Shown piece after piece: positions 34,560 through 44,658 of a stretch of DNA of 64,000 nucleotides. Source of the stretch: Macrostomum hystrix (Eukaryota; Platyhelminthes; Macrostomidae); the NCBI GenBank assembly GCA_950097015.1, contig CATNEN010000038.1, positions 10,283,501 to 10,347,500 of the forward strand. Reading direction: 5' to 3'. The position numbers and the translations under genes are program-made. Numbering within the stretch: position 1 is the stretch's first letter; the number at the start of each line of letters is the position of its first letter. The notes under the pieces were generated by a model that was given only the letters and a program-made list of their open reading frames with translations, was not told the DNA's origin and ran no database searches.

Positions 34560-36680
34560 ATGCAGTCATTCAAACAGCAATCCAAAAGTTTGATGAAAAT
34601 ATGTGTTGTCACAAATTCTAGTAGCAGTGAAGATGACACAATTGATCAGCAAGACATCATCATGGCTGAATACCACAATCAAGAAGTTGAATCTAGGCCT
34701 AGCCATGATGATCAAGAATCAAATTTACAACCTAGAGAGCAAGATCAGAGTGACAATGGGCCTATAAACTGGGAGCAAACAGTTAGAAATCTTGAAGAGA
34801 GTGACAATGATTCAGTAGGCCTAGCATCTAATATTGATTGTGAAGATGATTCAGATTCAGAAAAAGACTCAAGTGCTGATGATGACAGTTTTGAACAAGA
34901 CCTTGATTTAGCTAATAGACTTCGAAGCGTTTTTATTGACCACAATGTTACTCATGCTGCAATCAAAGATATGCTGAAAGTTTTAAAACCATATCACCCT
35001 ATGCTGCCAACAGATCCTCGAACTTTGCTTCAGTGTAAAGGCAAATCAAATCTAGTTGATGTCCAACCAGGAAAATATCAACATTTTGGTGTTGAAAATG
35101 GTATTAGTGAAGTTTTTAAGTTAAAAGAACAAGATAATACTATTTTTAATTTGGATGAAATACACATAATACTTTGTGTCGATGGATTGCCAATTTTTAA
35201 TAGTTCTGTCAGTGGTTTTTGGCCTATTGTTGCTGCATTATCTAATATTCCTTCATCTACATTTCTTGTTGGTCTATATTATGGCGAGAAAAAGCCCCAG
35301 AGTGCTGAAGAATTTCTTCGACCACTTATTGCTGAGTTGCAAGTCCTTGCTTCTGGCAAATTTTTTCTTAGGAAAAAACGCAAGGTTATTCTAGACTATG
35401 TCATATGTGACACTCCAGCTCGTAGATTTGTTAAATGTGTAAAGGCACATAGTGCATTCTTTGGCTGTGACCATTGTGAACAAAAAGGTACCACTGAATA
35501 TGTTCAAACCCTGAACAAGGGAAGGGCAGTAGTTTTTCTTGAACTTGATGCTGCTATTCGAACTGATAGTTCATTTCGTTTGAAGTTGCAACCAGAGCAC
35601 CACCATGCAGCCTCACCTTTTGAGGATCTAGCTATAGATATGGTCAATGGCTTTCCTTGTGATCCTATGCATTTACTTTATCGTGGCATTGGCCCTATGC
35701 TTTTAAAGCTTCTGAAAGAAGGACCCAAGCCATTTAAAGTATCCCAAGGAATTATTAGTCAGATAGACAGGTTGTTATTACACATTCGGCTTTATATCCC
35801 TAGTGACTTTTCTCGTAAGCCATCTCTTCTACAGCACTTAGGAATGTGGAAAGCTACTGTTGTCCGCCAGTTTTTTTTGTACTTGGCGCCTTTCATTTTT
35901 AGCTCAACAGTAGAAAATCTAGAATTTCAAAGCCTATTGTTGTCATTTCATGTAATTGTAACTTTGCTTAACATTAAGGATCTTAGTGGTGAATATATAG
36001 CCTACTTGCGTCAGCTTTGTCGCAGCTTCATAACAGGAGGCATCCAATTGTTTGGTTGTCAATTTGCTGTGTACAATGTTCATTCATTGTTACACTTGGT
36101 TGAGGATGTTCTTGCCCACAATAATATAGATGAAGTCAGCTGCTTCCAGTTTGAAAATTTCATGCGCTTTGTGAAGCGGCTAGTGCGAACGCCAAATTTG
36201 CCACTTCAGCAAGCAGTTGCCAGAGTATTTGAACAAGGTCAATGTTTAGGTCAGTGCAAGCCAACCTCTTCAAAACCTGAACTCTCTAAGGAGCATAGCA
36301 GCAATGTGCTTCCTATAGATACAAATGTCAGTGATGTGTGCCAATTTAAGTGTTTGAACTTTGGCTTCACTTGCATCAGACTAGGGCGCCGTGATAGCTT
36401 TATTAGCACTCAAAATGGAAATGTTCTCAAAGTATGCAACATTATTAAAGATGCTCATGGTATCTGGTTGGTTGCTCAACGGTTTAAAGAAAAGCGCTCT
36501 TTTTACAACTGTGTGCTTAGCTCCTCTGACTTAGGAATACTTGGAGTGCGAAATCTGTCAAAAAAACTAACTAAGGTTAACTTGTCTAATGTATATGCCA
36601 AAGTAATGGCCATTCCACTGCATGAAACATTCAATGAATGGATGACCTGCCCACTAAGGCATACTGAAGGTCTATTTTAG
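34560..36680 (+). CDS. CACTA/EnSpm-like (Tnp2/Transposase_21-related) transposase
   Basis: One open frame of 706 codons. The N-terminal 120 residues are acidic and disordered. Then come HIILCVDGLPIFNSS (likely first catalytic Asp), VILDYVICDTPARRF (second Asp), and a zinc-knuckle-like HSAFFGCDHCEQKG. Next is the Transposase_21-type signature FPCDPMHLLYRGIGPMLLKL, with RKPSLLQHLGMWKATVVRQF. The C-terminal third has YNVHSLLHLVEDV and FQFENFMRFVKRLV, as in the DUF4218-like part of CACTA transposases. It would cut and rejoin the element ends in the nucleus. The first ATG is used because upstream sequence is AT-rich and non-coding. No frameshift or internal stop, unlike every other transposase in the window. 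Confidence 0.8.
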   Translation: MQSFKQQSKSLMKICVVTNSSSSEDDTIDQQDIIMAEYHNQEVESRPSHDDQESNLQPREQDQSDNGPINWEQTVRNLEESDNDSVGLASNIDCEDDSDSEKDSSADDDSFEQDLDLANRLRSVFIDHNVTHAAIKDMLKVLKPYHPMLPTDPRTLLQCKGKSNLVDVQPGKYQHFGVENGISEVFKLKEQDNTIFNLDEIHIILCVDGLPIFNSSVSGFWPIVAALSNIPSSTFLVGLYYGEKKPQSAEEFLRPLIAELQVLASGKFFLRKKRKVILDYVICDTPARRFVKCVKAHSAFFGCDHCEQKGTTEYVQTLNKGRAVVFLELDAAIRTDSSFRLKLQPEHHHAASPFEDLAIDMVNGFPCDPMHLLYRGIGPMLLKLLKEGPKPFKVSQGIISQIDRLLLHIRLYIPSDFSRKPSLLQHLGMWKATVVRQFFLYLAPFIFSSTVENLEFQSLLLSFHVIVTLLNIKDLSGEYIAYLRQLCRSFITGGIQLFGCQFAVYNVHSLLHLVEDVLAHNNIDEVSCFQFENFMRFVKRLVRTPNLPLQQAVARVFEQGQCLGQCKPTSSKPELSKEHSSNVLPIDTNVSDVCQFKCLNFGFTCIRLGRRDSFISTQNGNVLKVCNIIKDAHGIWLVAQRFKEKRSFYNCVLSSSDLGILGVRNLSKKLTKVNLSNVYAKVMAIPLHETFNEWMTCPLRHTEGLF

Positions 36681-36763
36681 GTGTAAGCATTCCTTGATGT
36701 ACAAGTTAGATTTTTAAATTATTATCTTGCTTACCCAGGCCCTTAGTATTTTATTTCAGTACA
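36681..36763 (+). promoter_or_regulatory. Splice acceptor just upstream of the second transposon gene
   Basis: Only 83 bp separate the transposase stop from the next ATG. A strong acceptor, TATTTTATTTCAG, ends 4 bp before that ATG (TACAATG). This could be a trans-splicing site of a two-gene transcript, or a cis intron joining both frames; the TAG before any good donor favours the first. Confidence 0.45.
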
Positions 36764-36968
36764 ATGAAGCGATTTGCTCTTGCTGAGTTTGATGATGGCT
36801 CAGTTGTGTTGCCACTCACCTGGTTAGCTAATGATAAGCAAACTGCTTTTCTACCTAACAATTTTCATGATGCTCTAAATGCATCTTTCTTACGTCTTGT
36901 GAAAAAAAGTGCCAAAGTAGGCAAGGACTGGCCCTCATTTAATGTCTTAAAAATCCACTTGGAAAACG
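36764..36968 (+). CDS. Partner gene exon 1
   Basis: ATG to donor G|GTATGT, 205 bp, phase 1 out. Holds the FALAEFDDGSVVLPL segment. Confidence 0.72.
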
Positions 36969-38903
36969 GTATGTTAATGTTTAAAATATTGTATTTTTGT
37001 TACATTTTATGTTTTTTAAACTATCTAATGTGTCCAATACTTAATTTAGACGACTTAGAGTACCTGCTTTACCGTCTGCGACGCTCCAAAGACTCTGGGA
37101 CGTTTTCGGACACAGACACAAGTTCTAAGCGAAAGCGACGATCTGTTGAATATTTTATTGACTCCAACACTACTAGCACTACACCTAAGCAAGCAAAAAA
37201 GTGTCCAACCTTTGTTTGTCCGTCTCCACCTACTGGTTGCTCACTTAAATCAGCTGCTGCATCGTCCTCACATAAGGAGCAGACTGTTGGTGCTTCTGAC
37301 CTTCCGCAAGCCTGTGCTACTAATTCTGCCTTTCAACAAGCTGGTGCTGCTTCTCCTGCTCGTCCGCAAGCTAGCTCTGCTTTTGCTCGTCCGCAAGCTG
37401 GTGCTGCTTCTCCTGCTCGTCCGCAAGCTGGTGCTGCTTCTCCTGCTCGTCCGCAAGCTGGTGCTGCTTCTCCTGCTCGTCCGCAAGCTGGTGCTGCTTC
37501 TCCTGCTCGTCCGCAAGCTGGTGCTGCTTCTCCTGCTCGTCCGCAAGCTGGTGCTGCTTCTCCTGCTCGTCCGCAAGCGAGCTCTGCTTCAGCTCGTCCG
37601 CAAGCGAGCTCTGCTTCAGCTCGTCCGCAAGCTAGCTCTGCTTCTGCTCGTCCGCAAGCTAGCTCTGCTTCAGCTCGTCCGCAAGCTAGCTCTGCTTCTG
37701 CTCGTCCGCAAGCTAGCTCTGCTTCAGCTCGTCCGCAAGCTAGCTCTGCTTCAGCTCGTCCACTGGCTGGTGCTGCTTCTACTGCTCATTCACTAGCTGC
37801 CCTATCTGCTCGTCTGGAGCCAGCGGCATCTACTTCAACAGCTCCGTGTCATTGCAAGCATCTTGAAAGTAAGTCGTTCAGCATTTGTGTCACCACTGAC
37901 CTTGTATTGCATTTTGATTATTTACAATTTCACTGACTATTATATTACAGAATGGATAGGCCTCCTACTTGAGCATATACTCGAGCTCAAGACTCTAGTT
38001 GCAAGTGGAAGACAGCAAATCGACATCCCAGATTCTCTAACCATGTTGCCCGTCCGAACGCGCAGAGCTTTCGAGGCTTTCTCACAGTTGCTAGATGAAA
38101 AAGAAGACGTCCGTGCCGAATATGTAAGTTGATTGTAAGCAGCTAATTACGCTGCCGCCGATTTCTTTATGTACTTAATTAGGCCATTTATATTACCAGA
38201 TCAAGATCGGAAAAATGTAATAAATATATAATTATACTATTTTTTTGTTTTAGATTCAATACTGCATTGCTAAGTCTGATATACCGAAGCTGACTGACGC
38301 AGTAGTTTTAATGCTGGAGTTCACAGCAAGGCCAGGCGTTCTAAAACATTTCAACATTCAGGGCCGTCGAGGCAAGGCTAGATTGCCCCAACCAATTGTG
38401 GAGTGCCTATCAAGTGAGTTTCTGTAGTGTTGAGGCAACTTTGAAGATATTATGCACTAAAAATATTGATACAATTATAACATTAATTTGCAGAGATTAT
38501 CACTGAGAGAAAGCATTTTAAGCGTCAATTAGGAACTACTACTCCGTCTGCATTTATCGGAGGAATATTGAAGCGGATGACAAAGAGGGCGGAGCGTCTA
38601 GGAGAGACAATAGATGACGATCGTGACAACGAGACGAGAGAAGATGATGAGCGGGGCGACGATACCAACGATGAAGAGAAGATGGATGAGGAAGACGGCG
38701 GGAGCATGGAGCCGGGCGATGATCGCGACGAGCAAGAAGACCGCGGCAGCGTGGAGTCGGACTATGATGGCGACGAGGAAGAAGACCGCGGCAGCATGGA
38801 GCCGGACGATGATGGCGACGAGGAAGAAGACCGCGGCAGCGTGGAGCCGGACGATGATGGCGACGAGGGTAATGACGACGGCAGTAAGGAGGCCGGACAA
38901 TAA
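36764..38903 (+). CDS. DUF4806-like partner protein of the CACTA-like element (gene model)
   Basis: Five exons: 36764-36968, 37050-37868, 37951-38123, 38254-38413, 38494-38903. All four junctions are GT..AG and phase-consistent, giving 588 residues. The N-terminus FALAEFDDGSVVLPLTWL resembles the domain paired with DUF4806 in invertebrate transposon proteins. The middle is Ser/Ala/Pro-rich with tandem PQAGAASPAR and PQASSASAR. The part from EWIGLLLEHILEL through MLEFTARPGVLKHFNIQGRR and GKARLPQPIVECL fits DUF4806. The tail is extremely Asp/Glu-rich. The likely role is DNA binding or help to the transposase; that is inference from position. Confidence 0.72.
37050..37868 (+). CDS. Partner gene exon 2, with coding minisatellite
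   Basis: Acceptor CTTAATTTAG, donor A|GTAAGT. It carries a basic patch (SSKRKRRSVEY, possible nuclear signal) and then 30-bp (PQAGAASPAR) and 27-bp (PQASSASAR) repeats in frame at about 37340-37770. Confidence 0.75.
37951..38123 (+). CDS. Partner gene exon 3
   Basis: Acceptor TATATTACAG, donor TAT|GTAAGT, phase 1 to 0. Start of the DUF4806-like region (LPVRTRRAFEAFSQLLDEKE). Confidence 0.72.
38254..38413 (+). CDS. Partner gene exon 4
   Basis: Acceptor TTTTTGTTTTAG, donor A|GTGAGT, phase 0 to 1. Core of the DUF4806-like region. Confidence 0.75.
38494..38903 (+). CDS. Partner gene exon 5, acidic tail
   Basis: Acceptor TTAATTTGCAG, TAA at 38901-38903. The end of DUF4806 is followed by about 100 residues of Asp/Glu/Gly built from a 45-bp repeat (about 38700-38870), which keeps the frame. 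Confidence 0.72.
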
Positions 38904-39833
38904 GTAACAGTGAATGACTGATTAGATGAGATATGTACACTCGGGATCAGTCGCTTGTGAGACTTTTGTACCAAAGAAGTATTTATATCTACCACCGTAC
39001 AGGGTGTCCGCAACCTGGAAAATCTGGAAAAACCTGGAAAACCCCAAAACAGTAGGAAAAACTGGAAAAAGACCAATGTGGGAGTGGAAACCTGGAATTA
39101 TCATTCGTCCTGGTAGCGGGTAGCTGGTGGCCGCAAGAACATATGCTCTCCAAGAATATTCTATCTTTTCCGATCATGTCCCCTTTTAGTTTTCGTCAAT
39201 TGCTCATTGCTCATTGAAATCGTTTAATCTGAATTTTACCCAATTTGCTATGGAAAAATATAAAGCTCGTAGTGTTGTAGCATGTGTGAATGAATGAATG
39301 AATGAATTAATTGCTTCTGATCTGAATTTGGGAGCTGCGTAGCTCCCGAGCGAGCTGGAAACACTAAATCAATAAACATTGTTGCGTACATTCAATTTGT
39401 AAAGCTCCTTTAATTTTATAACACTTCTTCGCTGAAATGGAATTTTTACTTTAGATTCATATTTATTGGTATTGGCGGAAGCGGTAGCAAATAGGCATGG
39501 CTATTCGTATAAATAAAAGTAGCGTGCTTTTTTGGGATGGGGTTGATGATCAGATATTTTGCCTTATTTTAATTTGTTCTTTAAGTGCATTTAAAGGCGT
39601 ACGTGTATTTGTATTGAATTGGTACGGGATTTAGTTGTGCGACACCTTAAAATTAGGCTGTTCGTGGAATTAGGATGGCGCGCTGCACTGCACGCATGGA
39701 TTCCTGCATGTCGTGCAAAGACATTCACAATACGTAACAAAATTTCGTCATGGGAACGTTGGGGAGACGAACGGGAAAACGGACGTGAAACCAAATGAAT
39801 TTCCTCCTGGATACGTATCATGGACGTAACAAT
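38904..39833. other. 3' non-coding part of the CACTA-like element
   Basis: No gene. A short stretch at 39000-39120 (CAGGGTGTCCGCAACCTGG, then repeated CTGGAAAA) looks like the end of a separate small element, but no matching second end was found. Near the right terminus, ACG-rich short motifs (GAACGTTGG, GACGAACGGG, GGACGTGAAA) recur, as expected of subterminal transposase sites. Confidence 0.4.
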
Positions 39834-39856
39834 ACGTAAAAATGTTGCTCGGGCAG

Positions 39857-40807
39857 TATATATTCAACTCAGTGTAACCACTGATGAATCCGTAAATGTA
39901 CCCCCACTTCAACAGTTCAGATAGTCAACTATAAGCAGTATATATTCAACTCAGTGTAACCACTGATGAATCCGTAAATGTACCCTCACTTCAACAGTTC
40001 AGATAGTCAACTATAAGCAGTATATATTCAACTCAGTGTAACCACTGATGAATCCGTAAATGTACCCTCACTTCAACAGTTCAGATAGTCAACTATAAGC
40101 CGTATATATTCAACTCAGTGTAACCACTGATGAATCCGTAAATGTACCCTCACTTCAACAGTTCAGATAGTCAACTATAAGCCGTATATATTCAACTCAG
40201 TGTAACCACTGATGAATCCGTAAATGTACCCCCACTTCAACAGTTCAGATAGTCAACTATAAGCCGTATATATTCAACTCAGTGTAACCACTGATGAATC
40301 CGTAAATGTACCCCCACTTCAACAGTTCAGATAGTCAACTATAAGCAGTATATATTCAACTCAGTGTAACCACTGATGAATCCGTAAATGTACCCTCACT
40401 TCAACAGTTCAGATAGTCAACTATAAGCTGTATATATTCAACTCAGTGTAACCACTGATGAATCCGTAAATGTACCCCCACTTCAACAGTTCAGATAGTC
40501 AACTATAAGCCGTATATATTCAACTCAGTGTAACCACTGATGAATCCGTAAATGTACCCCCACTTCAACAGTTCAGATAGTCAACTATAAGCAGTATATA
40601 TTCAACTCAGTGTAACCACTGATGAATCCGTAAATGTACCCCCACTTCAACAGTTCAGATAGTCAACTATAAGCAGTATATATTCAACTCAGTGTAACCA
40701 CTGATGAATCCGTAAATGTACCCCCACTTCAACAGTTCAGATAGTCAACTATAAGCAGTATATATTCAACTCAGTGTAACCACTGATGAATCCGTAAATG
40801 TACCCCC
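39857..40807. repeat. 82-bp satellite, right block (about 11.6 copies)
   Basis: Same unit and orientation as 31629-33685. It begins exactly where the transposon ends and stops within a unit at about 40807. Confidence 0.97.
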
Positions 40808-41368
40808 TAAGTTTGTAGAACAGGTGCACATCTGGAATCGCGCATGCCGTTATTGGATAGCCCCTGATGTGCCGTCAAAAATTCAGCATCCGAAACTTAA
40901 AAAAATAACGATATTCGCACTTCAAAAAACTAACTTTTAGCTTTTGATGAATAAAATTGCTAATTTTCTAAAACGCATAACAAAAATTAAGAGATTTTAA
41001 AGCTAAGGCCCTATTTGGCTATCACCGGGGTCGGTATGTTTTACACTTGCTTCCGTTAGAAGCTCATAGCGGATGAAAGTTACGGGATAGATGAAGTTGA
41101 GGGTAGAAGCTTGCCCACTGAGCTCAGGCAGAATGCCGAATAAAATAAAGAACGCTGATAATAGAAAGGCCAAAAGTATTAAAATTGGTGAGCGTAATGT
41201 CTTTTGCTCGCCTCAGATTTGAACTCAAGTGACTCTGGGTTTTCGCTCATGCAAGTAATAGCTGGTTTACTAATAACGCAGACTCAAACCACACAAGGGA
41301 TGATTCACACGAAGGAATAAACGACTCAATGAACTTAATAAACAGGTTAGAGCCTAATAAACAAATAA
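40808..41368. other. Unique spacer
   Basis: No supported gene. No recognised mobile element. Confidence 0.35.
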
Positions 41369-41455
41369 ACACAGAGGATAAGCGAGGCTGCTTACTAATA
41401 GAATTGATAAGGTGATGCTGCTTACTCATAAAATTGATAAGGGTTTCAAACAATT
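41369..41455. repeat. 30-bp repeat, about 2-3 copies
   Basis: GTGATGCTGCTTACTAATAG plus AATTGATAAG. The same block, with the same leader AAACACAGAGGATAAGCGAG, recurs at 42577-42715. Confidence 0.8.
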
Positions 41456-41582
41456 TTCCTAAGATCTGCGTCTAGCACCAGCAGCAGATAATCAACAACA
41501 GCGTTAATAGCAAAAATGACAACACAAATTATTGCACTTTTAGCAGCTGCGGCAGCCAGTCGGTGACGAAACTTGTCTTAGA

Positions 41583-41650
41583 GCCGCACCTCGGCATAGC
41601 TCAGCAGGATAAGGTCGTAGCAACATCCGTAGTCCCACGTAGTCTCCGTA
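41583..41650 (-). pseudogene. Methyltransferase-like exon remnant (motif IV-like)
   Basis: The minus strand reads TTWDYGCCYDLILLSYAE between an acceptor-like CTAGCAG and GAG|GTGCGG. YDLILLSYAE resembles the motif IV strand of class I SAM-dependent methyltransferases. Beyond the donor a stop follows at once. Confidence 0.4.
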
Positions 41651-41914
41651 GTCTGCTAGTTAGTAATAAAAAATGGAAAATTATGAAAAATATATTTAAG
41701 TTTTTTAATAAATAAAATTAATAAATAATAAATAAATAGAGCAGAGAAGTAAAATCAGGGACATTCCATCGTTGGCCAATTCCTTATATACTTATTTATA
41801 ACAAACATATTTATAACGAACGTTTCAATAATATATAAAATACAAACTACAAACCAAGATTAAATAAGTTAACGGATGCGCACCTGACATGACTTATAGA
41901 CTTTTCTTTGGGTT

Positions 41915-42312
41915 TTAGTTGTCCCTGGCTGTGGCCCAGGTGAAACTGCTCCGGGAAGCTGCTGATTAGCCCCTGCAGAGCTAACGCTGCGGCTGCCTCA
42001 TGGAATGGCTAGAGCAGCCAATCAAACATGTCGACACCGGTGACGCCCATCTGAAGTGGTCCCAGACCCTCTGACTTGGCCACCAGCTGGAACACGTCCA
42101 TGGCGGCAAGAAGGTCGCTGCCTGGGCCGCAGCCGAGTGACAGGACCTCATAGCTGGTGCTGCTGGTGTTTGAGCCCATGATGGCGTCATAGAGCTCAGC
42201 TTGAATCAGCTGGCGAATGGACAACCGCTTCTTCGGGAGCTCGCACACTGTGTATGCGGCCCTAAATTCACTAGATTGGTAGAACCCTAAGTTTCCTTTG
42301 TCGCCTGACTGA
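41915..42312 (-). pseudogene. Class I SAM-dependent methyltransferase exon, with stop
   Basis: The minus strand starts after an acceptor (GTTTTCCAG) and reads LPKKRLSIRQLIQAELYDAI, then the SAM-binding loop YEVLSLGCGPGSDLLAAMDV and GVTGVDMFDWLL. A TAG interrupts at about 42010, where the copy at 24755-24895 has a glutamine codon. Coding-like sequence goes on past it (PFHEAAAALALQGLISSFPE). Related pieces at 41583-41650 and about 42745-42830 (GSRIFVIDNDIEPVRQRE) are out of normal order. The locus is a rearranged relic, or a gene with a recent nonsense change. Confidence 0.6.
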
Positions 42313-42576
42313 CTGGAAAACAAAAGTAGAATATTTTACTAATTTCAACAAAAATGTTTTTAAAATATATTTTGTGAGCACAGGCTATGGAATCTGAGTC
42401 TCTACAGCACCTGAGTCTATCCTATCTAGGCCAATGAGATCTGAGTCTATGCCATGAATTTCTATCTGAGTATGAAAAGGCAAAATAATGAAAATAGGAG
42501 ACAAACACATCAAACACATTGAGATTAACCCGGCTTAATTATATAATAATTAATTAAGAAGTCATATTGCTTAAAA

Positions 42577-42715
42577 AAACACAGAGGATAAGCGAGGCTG
42601 CTTACTAATAGAATTGATAAGGTGATGCTGCTTACTAATAAAATTGATAAGGTGATGCTGCTTACTAATAGAATTGATAAGGTGATGCTGCTTACTCATA
42701 GAATTGATAATGTTT
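42577..42715. repeat. 30-bp repeat, 4-5 copies
   Basis: Units TGATGCTGCTTACTAATAGA plus ATTGATAAGG. Homologous to 41369-41455 and, inverted and diverged, to the array at 45262-45712. Confidence 0.88.
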
Positions 42716-42744
42716 AACGGGTTTCAAACAATTTTACTAAAGCA

Positions 42745-42975
42745 CTCCCGCTGGCGCACCGGCTCGATGTCATTGTCAATGACGAATATTCGGCTGCCAA
42801 GTCTTAACACGTGAAACAAAGCAACTATGATGATTTCTAGAGAAGCATCATAGTTGCTTCTATGATGCTGCAGCAGCAGTCAGTCAGCAGTCAGCCAGTC
42901 AGTGACTGATCTACCAGACTGGATGCTCGTTGACACTACGTACTTTCCCTCCGAGGTCCACATCGCCGAACTGGC
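42745..42975 (-). pseudogene. Further methyltransferase-like exon pieces
   Basis: At 42745-42810 the minus strand reads LGSRIFVIDNDIEPVRQREC, like the late strand of a methyltransferase. At 42915-42980 it reads SQFGDVDLGGKVRSVNEHPV after a CCAG acceptor. That acceptor and about 45 bp of its intron (GGAAAACAAAAGTAGAATAT) are duplicated from 42312-42360, which indicates local segmental duplication. Confidence 0.35.
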
Positions 42976-43097
42976 TGGCGGGCTGGAAAACAAAAGTAGA
43001 ATATTTTACTAATTTCAACAAATATGTTTTTAGAGAGGCAGTCGATATCGAAATAATTATGGAAATTCGTCAGTAATAAGATAGGGCTTATAGGGCC

Positions 43098-43258
43098 CGA
43101 CTTTCTCATCGTCTGGCAGTGTACACTATCGCTGTGCCCCTAAGTCTTCTCTCCGCGGCTGCGTTCAAAATGAATGTGGCCTCGCCGCGGAATCGAGCTC
43201 AGGGACCTCGGTGCGAGAGGCCAACGCGTTAGACCGATTTGCCACTCACCCGGCCCTA
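43098..43258 (-). mobile_element. tRNA-derived SINE
   Basis: On the minus strand: GGGTGAGTGGCAAATCGGTC (A-box region), GGTCCCTGAGCTCGATTCCG (B-box region), a body, then TGTACACTGCCAGACGATGA as the tail motif. Best-preserved of three copies. Confidence 0.75.
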
Positions 43259-44040
43259 ACCAATGTTACAAGCTCATTGAGTAGGAATTTTGTAGCTTAT
43301 CTCAGCTGTTTACTACACAAAATGATTGAAGCAAACAACAATTTTTTTCTAATTGTTGCTTTATTTGAATGGAATAAAATGAGCATATGATGAGCAGCGA
43401 TAAGTAAATAACAAAACAGAGCATTAGTAGAGCTAACTAACATTAACACAATACAAGAACGGTACGTTTTTTGTATTTTACTACTGCAATATCTATAAGA
43501 AAGTATTAAAATAACAGTGCACTATATCTGAATAACAATTTTATATTAATTAATAAAGGTTTGTACTAGCTAACTATATTTTTGTAGAAAGCTTTGCACG
43601 TTAAAAAAAGAACGGGAATTTAATTTGGCATAGAATTTAATTAGCGAGACATTGTAAACATATATGCTCATACTTAATTACATTCGTGGAGCTTAGTAAA
43701 ATAACTTTCGGAGCACTAACACAAGCTCCAAAATTTATGGCAATCATTTTTAATCTCCATTTTTGGATATTTTCATTTTGAATTAGTGCTACTGATACTG
43801 ATACTGATACTGGCACTGCTACTGACGTGTCAGAAAGACGTGGCAGTGTCTATGGAAAGTGTGAACGAACTGTTCTGTGTTTTATTGTTTAAAATCATTT
43901 TCATAGATTTTTGAGCTTGTGTAACACTACCCCTGACCTTCGCGCACGTTTCTTGCTGCAGCTCCTGAATAGAAAAAGATATGAACATGATTTTAATTTT
44001 GTTTTCTTTCTGACAAAATTTCCTTTCATTTGACACCATG
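43259..44040. other. AT-rich spacer
   Basis: No gene seen. A short (ACTGAT)n run lies near 43795-43810. Confidence 0.35.
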
Positions 44041-44112
44041 GGCGTGAAATTTCATGGCTCCGTTGAAGAGCAACGTTGGACATTCCGGGAACTTTTGGGA
44101 CACCCCTCGTAA
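44041..44112 (-). mobile_element. mariner-type terminal repeat, solo end
   Basis: The minus strand begins TACGAGGGGTGTCCCAAAAG, the usual outer sequence of mariner elements, followed by TTCCCGGAATGTCC. No transposase follows and no second end was found. It differs in sequence from the mariner end at 25139. Confidence 0.5.
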
Positions 44113-44409
44113 TATTTATAAAAAATCGAATGCTTTTAGTTCAGAAAAACACACGCAAAGGATGAATGTATAAGTACTTATAGGCATTGTAGTTTACAGA
44201 CAAGCAAGCGGCGACAAAAATCGCAGTTTTTATCTTACTGAGTACGGAGATACACCCGAATTAGTATTAGTAAAAACTAAAATTATTAATCGTTTAAAGT
44301 CATTTTTACCATAAAAAAACTAAAAAAATTAAAAAGCAGCTGTCGCATTTTCGCTAGAGAAAAACGAACAAAACTTGCCTAATTTTCTACCTAAATAAAT
44401 GTTAGCCCA
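44113..44409. other. 3' flank of the CLIC gene
   Basis: AT-rich, likely 3'-UTR and downstream sequence of the minus-strand gene ending at 44410. No polyadenylation site can be fixed with confidence. Confidence 0.3.
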
Positions 44410-44658
44410 TCAATGTACGCCGGCACCATTGTTGCCAATGCCACCGGTGCCGCTCTCGCCTAGCAACAGCCGCGAGTCGTCCATCAGGCTGGGCTGCGGT
44501 CTCTTAGCAACCAATGCGCGAGGCAGCTTGTCGTGGTACAACTGATAGACGTCACGGTCGGCCGGACAGCTACAACGGAAGGCCTCGCATTCGTACATGG
44601 CCGAATAATAGGCTTGCAGATGCTGCAGCTCTGATGGCACATCGAAGTCGCGATAGAA
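44410..44658 (-). CDS. CLIC-like gene, last exon
   Basis: Acceptor GATACATTTCAG, phase 0, 82 codons plus TGA. Includes the conserved CPAD segment and a divergent Gly/Asn tail. Confidence 0.8.
   Translation of the reverse strand, partial: FYRDFDVPSELQHLQAYYSAMYECEAFRCSCPADRDVYQLYHDKLPRALVAKRPQPSLMDDSRLLLGESGTGGIGNNGAGVH

Larger units (their letters stand above)
33686..39853 (+). mobile_element. Intact-looking CACTA/EnSpm-like DNA transposon, 6,168 bp
   Basis: Terminal inverted repeats are perfect for 20 bp: CCCGAGCAACATTTTTACGT at 33686-33705 and its complement at 39834-39853. The trinucleotide CAG directly flanks both ends (33683-33685 and 39854-39856) but is single in an intact 82-bp unit, so it is a 3-bp target duplication, the size made by CACTA elements. 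Inside are a one-exon transposase and a five-exon partner gene, both on the plus strand and both without breaks. Subterminal ACGTAA-type short motifs recur at both ends. Confidence 0.85.

Noticed and set aside
37146-37796. 216-codon plus frame of Leu/Val/Arg repeats
   Set aside because: Shadow frame over exon 2 of the transposon partner gene, whose correct frame is fixed by splice phases on both sides.
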